A DNA stretch of 64,000 nt from Ignelater luminosus. Its lineage: Eukaryota > Arthropoda > Insecta > Coleoptera > Elateridae. The translations under genes and the position numbers were made by a program. Of this stretch, positions 56,816 through 64,000 are shown piece after piece. Location: assembly GCA_011009095.1 (NCBI GenBank), contig VTPC01091297.1:133948-197947 (forward strand), read 5' to 3'. Numbering within the stretch: position 1 is the first letter of the stretch; each line of letters opens with the position of its first letter. The notes beneath the pieces are model-generated. The model was given only the letters and a program-made list of their open reading frames with translations, did not search any database and was not told the DNA's origin.

Positions 56816-58488
56816 TAACTAGCTGTACCTGGAGATTTCATATTTGAGAGTTTGATCGCATTGTTTCTGTTACAATCTCCATCTGTTTTGAACTTTTTTA
56901 TTCAGCTAAACATGCCGTAAAATTGTTAACTGACTTACGGTAGCGGTACTACTGGCTCCATTTTCTGCCGTGATCAACACCATTGATTCACTTTGGGGTT
57001 AAAAAAGAATTATTTGGGTCACTTTGTAATTCGTTTTCCTCGTTGTCGAATTTATATTATATTGGACAAATACATGATTTTATAAATAAACAATGAACAA
57101 GGCAACTTTATTTAAACAACTTCGTACACCTACATTTGCATTACATTGTACTTGGTACATAAAAAAGAATTGAACAGAAGTGCCGCTTCTGAGACACACC
57201 AAACTGACAAGACATTAGAAAGGGAGCTGACCAATGGCAGCCGTTTCAAATGACATGCTACATTTACTATCAGTTTAGGTTTTTGTGTTATTTAGATAAA
57301 CAGTAGACTAAAACACAATACCGTTCTTGAGTTTCCTGGTTTTACTGAGTAATGCTTCTAACTCTCTTTTTTTCTAATGTATGGATGACACTACAGGGTG
57401 TCTCGTGACGTGCATTCGATTTAAACCGCCGCCGTGCGTACTAACTGTGCATGTACGTATACATTAAATAGCAGGCACCCCATGTTCAGTTTAAATTAAC
57501 GAAACCTTGTCGACGTAGACTTTTTGGCACAAGACTCGACCAGGATCGATAACCATTCTAACATATATGATACATAGCAATCAAAAAGAAACCTTATTGC
57601 GATCGGTTTTGAAATTAAAAACGTATGTAGTTTGAATGATGTTTTTATTAGAATCTGAATTTCATTTGTTGATAGAAGAAGCTTGGTTTTCGTTATCCAT
57701 GAAGAGAAGATAGGATCTGTGTTTAAAGTGTAAAATCATGATACTACAAATAGTGAGTGAAAGCGTAACAATGAAAAGTGTCTTTCGACGTGATGTTGAT
57801 TTTGCCAAGTTTTGCCAAGTCAGTTGGATCATTCGGTTATCGATTGCTTTCTGCGAAAATCTCTTGATGTTAACGTTGGTTTTTATTGTAGGACAATGAG
57901 TTGAACTTACCTTCTACTGCTTTTTTGGAGATGCTGATTTGGATCTACTTTTTAGAAACTTTTATTTAAAGAGTGTGTAATCTCAATTCTTACATACTAC
58001 CTAATATAAATATAATTTTTCATTATTAAATTGTTTACAGAATTACAACTAATAGTTTTTTTAATTTTTAGTCCTAATAAGAATTTTAAAATTGGTTTTC
58101 TATTGCGACCACAAATTAAGATTCGAGAGTTTACTATGGTCAAAAGCTTGTATCTAACAAGATATTCTAACAAATATTAAAAACTCGAAATCAGTTGAAT
58201 TTTTTAGTTTCAGTGCAAGAAAAAATACTACTTGCATTGTTTAGAACGTAACAAGTTAGTTAACTGCAAATTATGCAATTTCAATTAGAATGCTAATTGC
58301 AAAAACTTAGAAATTCAAAAATAAAGACCTATCCTTTGTATTATAACAACGGTAAGCATAAAGGAGTAAATCAGTCAAGCTATTACTCGTAATTTAATTC
58401 ATCTCGTTTCGGAAAGAAGACATTATACAAGTTAAACTATGTCGTAGCTTTTCATTCAAGTGACCCTCACCCTAAATAGTAAAAATAA
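56816..58488. other. AT-rich spacer with a stray transposon-like terminus
   Basis: CTACAGGGTGTCTCGTGACG at 57391-57410 resembles the MITE end at 34173, but no partner was found. It is followed by a CpG-containing stretch to about 57480. No gene was seen. Confidence 0.45.
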
Positions 58489-58668
58489 ATACAAAACATC
58501 AAATTAACAATATGTCCTCATAATTATAAGGGTGGCACAATAATATATAGCATCGCGTTTACCAACCACTTCGAAGCTTTTGACATTTCCGTGCATGACC
58601 CCAATGCCGGAACCACTACAGTGTCTTCTCCGGAAATTATGTCTATTATAGTCCTATTCCTCAACTAG
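58489..58668 (+). other. Coding-like scrap, unidentified
   Basis: The plus-strand frame runs without ATG through KGGTIIYSIAFTNHFEAFD, ISVHDPNAGTTTVSSPEI and MSIIVLFLN to TAG. The composition, with balanced codons and an HDPNAGTT turn, looks more like a real protein than the AT-driven frames around it, and 58670-58820 is also less AT-rich. It could be one exon or a fossil fragment. I do not recognise the family. Confidence 0.25.
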
Positions 58669-59147
58669 TGATACGTTACAATTCACCATTTGTCTACAAA
58701 AGACAACCCCGACCCTTCATCAAGACGAATTTAAGATATACATCGATGTTATAAATTTGGTCTCGTCCGTTGGGACAGACCTGCCTACTACTTTACACGA
58801 CTTTAATTTTAGAACGCCCGTATTTAATAAAACCAATCATGTATTAATTTCCTCAAATTGGATTATTTTCAGATTGAAAACGTCTAGTTATTATAAGAGT
58901 TCATCATCAAAGGATAATTTAGTTCTATAATTGTATTAAATTCCTTGCGCAATTTTGGTTCGTTCTCGGGATATTAACTGCTAGATTGTAATCCCTACTA
59001 CGTTCACATACTTCGTATAATCTGAAACTTAATTTTTAGTTATTTTTTCTGCCAACTTTCGCCAAGATATAGAGTTGTTTCTAATTTTCAAATTCTGATT
59101 CAATATCAAATCTTAAATCTACATTAAATGTTAATTATAAGACAGCT
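58669..59147. other. AT-rich spacer
   Basis: The first 150 bases are less AT-rich; no frame is clear. No other feature. Confidence 0.45.
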
Positions 59148-59318
59148 CAGAGCTGTTGCAAGTACCTATGAAAAGTACTTAAGTATTAACTACAAATATC
59201 TTGTGAAACAAAAATCGAGTATAAATATTTTATAAGTTACTTGAAGTTTTAAGTAATTATACTTCAACTTTTAACTTACTTTAAATTTATTACTTAAGTA
59301 AAACTACTTGCAACTCTG
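59148..59318. mobile_element. Short hAT-like MITE (171 bp), tentative
   Basis: The left end CAGAGCTGTTGCAAGTACC resembles the right end read inward, CAGAGTTGCAAGTAG, and the interior repeats AAGTACTTAAGTA / TACTTAAGTAAAA in inverted order. Ends of the form CAGAGTTGCAAGTA with AAGTAAAAGTACTT subterminal words are familiar from hAT MITEs. No 8-bp duplication is visible and the repeats are imperfect, so the call is tentative. Confidence 0.5.
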
Positions 59319-59379
59319 CCTCAAGTACTTTTTATTCATACAAGTACCAGTACAAATATTCTATTAATTGAGGAGGATT

Positions 59380-59560
59380 TGAGACTTTTGGAGAAACCCA
59401 AATATCATGATAATACAAGGATTACTAAAAAAGTCCAGTCTTCTCCACAAAATTTTTATTATTAAAAAATAAATTACAAATGCTCGCTACATGTTTCGGT
59501 TAATTCTAATTAGTTTTTAACCACCCTCAGGCGAGTACAAAATTCCAAAAAAAAAACTGT
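59380..59560 (-). repeat. Retroelement 3'-end-like sequence (Penelope-like or LINE), tentative
   Basis: On the minus strand CGCCTGAGGGTGGTTAAAAA is followed by TTAACCGAAACATGTAGC. The pattern CTGA.G.TGG....ACCGAAAC is a recurrent signature close to the 3' ends of Penelope-like elements and some LINEs in arthropods. No coding region is attached. Confidence 0.4.
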
Positions 59561-60130
59561 AATTAAAGGGAGACATATTTGTTGTTACGTTTTCACAATA
59601 GTTTTCCTACCTTAAAATATGTTGATGTAGAGAGAAGATTTTCTAATTTATGGTTTTTTACTTCCCCATTGTTACAAGTTTTTATTTATTAAACAGTAAT
59701 AAGAACAACATTGTTAAATATTAAAATATTAAATTCTAATAATTAGTTTTTACTGACTGTCCTACAAGCGGACTGTAGATATCAGATATTAAATTGTTAG
59801 AATAACACATGACACATAAATAAATTTATTTAACAGGGTGAACTATACCGGGTGTTTCAATGTGAATTTTTGTATATTCTGGCACTCGAAAATATTTTTG
59901 TTTACACATTTATATTGTGGATTTTTATTGTAAGTGAATATTTCGAATTGTTCATATGTGCAACATTTGTGGAAGTTTGTGGTTTCATGCAGTACAGTTA
60001 AAAATTTTGTGAAGAAGACTTTGGACTTTCTTGGTAATCCTAACAAAAAACTCCACCATGAGGAATCTTTGCGCAGAAATCATGATAATACAATTTATGT
60101 TAAATATAGACTATTTTCTTAATTACTTAC
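59561..60130. other. AT-rich spacer with a stray terminus-like word
   Basis: TACCGGGTGTTTCAATGTG at 59847-59865 resembles a transposon terminus but lacks a partner. Nothing else was seen. Confidence 0.4.
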
Positions 60131-60580
60131 TTAAAATATAAAGTAAGCATACCTAGGAGTCCTGTTAGAACACACCAAATAAAAATCTTGCAAGAGTCCT
60201 ACACTTACATATGTATGTACTGTACCTCTTCCATTTATAACGTCTGATAATTCAAAATGTTCTGGAGCTTCTGACTGTTGATGGTGGCTTCTAAATGAAA
60301 GCATGCGTAGACAATGAACTGGTATTAGGTACTGACCGTTTCCCGAGCGCCATTGGTAATAGAATGTATATAAATTTTTAAAGTTACTAAAAGGTAATAC
60401 AATGACTAATGAGAATGGCTTCTCAGACGATCCTTTCAAGACTAAGGTGATTCGCTTCACCGGAAAGAAGAGAATAGGGAACCTAAAAGACAATAATACA
60501 CTGCAGACCTCTAATGCTCTTGCAAGGTCAAGTATTGAAAAGTAATCTTGAATGGTAGAATAAGTCGAGAATCGCCACAC
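60131..60580 (-). other. 149-codon open frame, unidentified
   Basis: This is one of the longest minus-strand open frames outside the transposases. It begins MWRFSTYSTIQDYFSILDLA and includes FPILFFPVKRITLVLKGSSE. No domain, signal peptide or conserved motif is recognised, and its amino acid use is that of AT-rich sequence. It may be chance. The DNA just upstream (60580-61000) has several less AT-rich patches but no obvious exon. Confidence 0.15.
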
Positions 60581-63500
60581 AGTTAATGGAAAAAGAACTT
60601 CCTTGGTCTCCCCATAGGAGACTACTTACAAAAAAAGTATTCTTTCCCTAGTCCATCTGAGAAACAGTGGGACAGAAAACAAGCAGCAGAGCGTGCAAGA
60701 ATTGGAACTGTGTAATAAGATACACAAGTGTGATGGCAAAGACGGATGAAAATATGACGGCAGAGCGGAGCATTTACAATTGCTCCGATGATAGTCAGAC
60801 AGAAATGCTCTTATTTAGCTGGGCGGAGATGATTTAAATTGGCTCGTTACAACAAAGGAAATCAATCTCCGTTGGGTGTCTGAGCCTACCAAGCACCATG
60901 ACAACAAGAAAACGAATGAACGGCTAGACACGAGACGGAAAACACTTGTTAAGAGCATTCTTTCTGGGAATCTCAATGCAACAGTTCACGCCAACGTTAG
61001 ATTAAATGGGTGACAAAGGGAAAATTGAAAAAGAAGTAGAAGCTGTCTCCAGACTGAAGACCACATAGTCGAATTTAACTCGACCAAGATTTGATCCCAC
61101 TATGTTTACCGTCAAGGCATTATCTACAGTTCTAGCATCTTTGCTCATTATTGTTATTATTATTAATACTTTCCAATGGAACCGCGGACTAACTATCAGA
61201 AACATCAACTGTATCGGTAGATAAATAAAATAATTGAATACGCAGGGTTCATTACAATAAATACCAAGAGTATTCATCCAGATTCCTAATCCAAAATTAT
61301 CAAAATTAAAGAAATGTCATCAATGACAAAAATAGAGATTTAAATACCTAGACAACATAACAGTCAACGTTAATTTCAAACACATTGCAAGGTATTTATT
61401 GCCATGAGAAACCAAGAAAAAAGATATTAGCGCTTCAAATTAAATATCATAACCTTAAAAACATATTTTGATTAGTTTTGGTTAAACCAAATTCAAAATA
61501 TGTTAGAATTCTAAATATAAACTCAAGCAGTGTAATAAGTACAATTTAGACTCATTATAACTAGTGACTTTACAACAGAATGTTATTATTATGCTATTGA
61601 TGGATTCAAAGATCTTTAAATCAGGCTTATAACTTCTGAATGTGCAACTTCTGTAACACCGTATTCTTATATAACCATTTTTTAAAGATCTGATTTTATC
61701 TAAATTGGTTTTTTAATTTATAAATTTTAGAATATAAAGGTTTTCAAAACCTAGCAAAGATTTTTATTTCTTTCATAATTGACACACAAACCTTCCAAAT
61801 ACAAATATAAAATCAGGGTTGTATTTTATAGTTTATCTTATCATTTCAGCTATAAGTACGTAAAAGCATATTGCCCCATAAAAAAATAACAATAAAAATT
61901 CAGACTTAAAAGTAGAGCTCATCTTTCACTTTTAATGTTCGAACGTTGGCAACTTTAAACAGTAAAAAACGATAAAAATAAAAGGTATGACGCTCCATTC
62001 GAATACTTAGCAGACTATTAACAGTCCGCAATTGCTACACACATATTGCTTCATAAAGCGTAATCACCGATTACCGTATTCAAATTGCTCTCTAAATAAA
62101 AATTAATGTTGCTATACGTTCAACCTACAGTCAATAAACAGGAATTTAAAGTCAATTTTAGAGGGAAACGGGCGAGGGGCGGAAATTGAGATAGTTGCTG
62201 GCGCGATTGCCTCGAATTGGCGCAGATATATCAATCAGCTATTCTCATTTCCTCATGTCCTTTAGGAATTTTTTTGGGGGAGCGAGAGGACGAAAAGTCC
62301 AAGACGAAGGATTCTACTTCTTGCTCATTTTCAACATTTAATTAAAGGAAAAATTGATGAGCGTAAAGTATGCCTGTTTGATAAATATAAATTTTATCAG
62401 ATTTCCTTTTGTTAAATGCTTTATTGCAGTTCTATCGAAACAAGACATAATCATTAAAGTTATATAACAATGTCATAAATGTTTTAATGAAGCTTAAAAT
62501 TAGGAAATGATACATTTATTAAGCAAGTTTTCATTCCTTTTTCTCTGTTTATAAATTAAATTAAAAATCAATTCTTATCGGCAAATCAATTGATTATATT
62601 GAAACTTGTCAATAAAAGCTTCCACGTAACAGAAAAACGCCGGGCAAATACGGAAAAGCCTGTTAAGCTGAACTCCGGGTTGAACTTCACCGTTCCGGGC
62701 GTCACCTTTCTGATATTCCGGACTGCTCCGGGCTTTGCCTAGGGGATAGGGAGGCTTTACACGCCTGTCTGCAGTCGTCTGTCAAACAAAATGAATAAGT
62801 TTTACTTTAGCGAACGCTCTCGGTTTATGTAAATCGCACTTTGCGGATTTTTACATGTGTTTGCCCTTTTCTTAATGTAAATGTACCCTTTTTTTATAAA
62901 GAAGGAAAAGTTTGTTATGTAAAGAACTTTCACCATTTATTTTCCCTTTTTTTAATTTCAAGAGATATTTTTAGATTAACTTTCAAGCTTTGCTTTTGCC
63001 TTATTTATGGTTTCGTTTTCTTTCCGAGAATATTACACCAGAAATATCTCAATAGGCGATACTTACTGACTTGTTTCAGCAAAGGAAAAATTAGGTCAGT
63101 TCGTTATTATTAAACTAATTTTAAGTCGCACAGATTTATTTGCTCGTTCTGCAAACCTGTGGTTATAAAAGAGATTTAGTGTTAACCTAAGACTAACACT
63201 ATATTTTCTGAAGTTTGCCTTGAATTCTTCTTCAACCTTATTTTTGATAAATAAGTATTTACTGGTAAACTAATAACAACAGGTGAGCCCAAACATTCAT
63301 TTACTATTACGAAATAAAACAGTTGGCACAAGAAAGCAGATGTTCGTGGATTTTGAAAGTTTTTGATTTTAAACAAATTAGTTTTAGTTTTCATGTTTAA
63401 TAATAAGACACAATCCAATTTTGAAACTTGTTCCTTGAACACAAAGCATAAGAAACCCATAAACAATTTTTTCTATGTAACTCATGTATCTACTCTTCAA

Positions 63501-64000
63501 TCAGATTTAAATATCTTGCAAGATACCTAAAAATAGAAAAATACTTATTTTGCCTAAAATCTAAACCTAGTGGTTTTCAGAATAGCGGGCTTGTATCATT
63601 CGGAAAACTTCGCTTTCAATGTAGGAACGACCTAATCCAGAAGATATTCAGATTTTCAGCCTTGCTTAGTGGAAATGTAAAGATGGGAATCGAGAATATA
63701 ATTTTCAGGAATTTAATTCCATCCCGGAGATTTTCCTTCTAAATTGAAAAGAAGCTTCTACATTCATCCTCAAACTGGAAGAAGAAAAGATATTGACCTT
63801 TCTTTCCTATTCTTCGATAAACTCACAAGATCATACACGCGAAGGGCAAAAGTCGTGCAAAACTAGAAAATAGGAGAAAACAATCAAAACTGGGACTTAT
63901 GTTACAATAACATGATTTTTGTACGAAACATTCAAACCAATATTTGATTTTTGGTTTAATTTAATGGGCTTAAATTTATAGTGCAAGAACGGTTCTCTTC
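60581..64000. other. Spacer with two GC-richer islands
   Basis: 62160-62300 (GAAACGGGCGAGGGGCGGAA, GGCGCGATTGCC) and 62630-62770 (AACGCCGGGCAAATACGG, CCGGACTGCTCCGGGC) are clearly richer in G and C than the surroundings. Neither contains a frame I recognise; they may be regulatory or untranslated host sequence, or old repeats. The remainder, including frames 62841-63113 and 63182-63466, is AT-rich without recognisable motifs. Confidence 0.4.

Noticed and set aside
60131-60580. 149-codon frame as a real gene
   Set aside because: No motif, and its composition is typical of AT-rich spacer. It is kept only as a low-confidence entry.

Overview
This is an AT-rich eukaryotic window, most likely from an insect or other arthropod. 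That is inferred from the mobile elements (mariner, Tc1-like, several long-spacer DDE/D families, hAT) and from the gene-poor, AT-rich spacer. I see no rRNA, no intact tRNA, no CRISPR and no bacterial-style operon. No host protein-coding gene could be identified with confidence. A 542-base run of N (344-885) is an assembly gap.

The readable content is a layered record of DNA transposons. Three elements have both ends and a TA target duplication and encode a long transposase on the minus strand. 37111-39496 has 25-bp perfect terminal repeats and a 449-residue spliced transposase with a D-D-E triad whose last spacing is 83 residues. 49554-50858 has 31-bp perfect ends and an uninterrupted 361-residue DD41D transposase. 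52794-54085 is a DD34D mariner, nearly intact, with one frameshift near its C terminus. Two internally deleted copies keep their ends: 46725-47832 (DD37E-like) and 55916-56813 (DD34D mariner). Older relics with no complete ends are a Tc1-like element (34570-35545), a mariner (27450-28040), a hAT transposase (5160-6070) and a transposase start cut by the window edge (1-222).

hAT elements form a second theme. 10737-13154 is an internally deleted hAT with an 8-bp duplication (GTGCTATA); it keeps the C-terminal dimerisation domain and has been invaded by a 1.45-kb TA-flanked inverted-repeat element (11457-12906). 4896-5151 is a short hAT derivative with an 8-bp duplication, inserted in or next to the decayed hAT transposase. 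59148-59318 is a third, weaker hAT-like short element.

Inverted-repeat structures are common: a 1.1-kb foldback element (15400-16505), a near-identical 215-bp pair of arms with a 112-bp spacer (29478-30019), a 258-bp TA-flanked MITE (34173-34430), and a 2.5-kb element with its own ends (52688-55215) that contains the DD34D mariner. Retroelement traces are small: a LINE reverse-transcriptase fragment (19140-19233) and two sites resembling retroelement 3' ends. Two tRNA-like pieces (45531-45600 and 50934-51006) look like SINE or pseudo-tRNA remnants.

The rest is AT-rich sequence with a few less AT-rich patches (2690-3160, 8430-8700, 14040-14400, 19240-21060, 24440-24660, 26040-26260, 31740-32280, 43320-43800, 62160-62300, 62630-62770) that may be decayed elements or host exons or promoters. 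Candidate host-like coding scraps (9725-10624 minus, 14041-14210 minus, 40879-40998 plus, 58489-58668 plus) are listed at low confidence.
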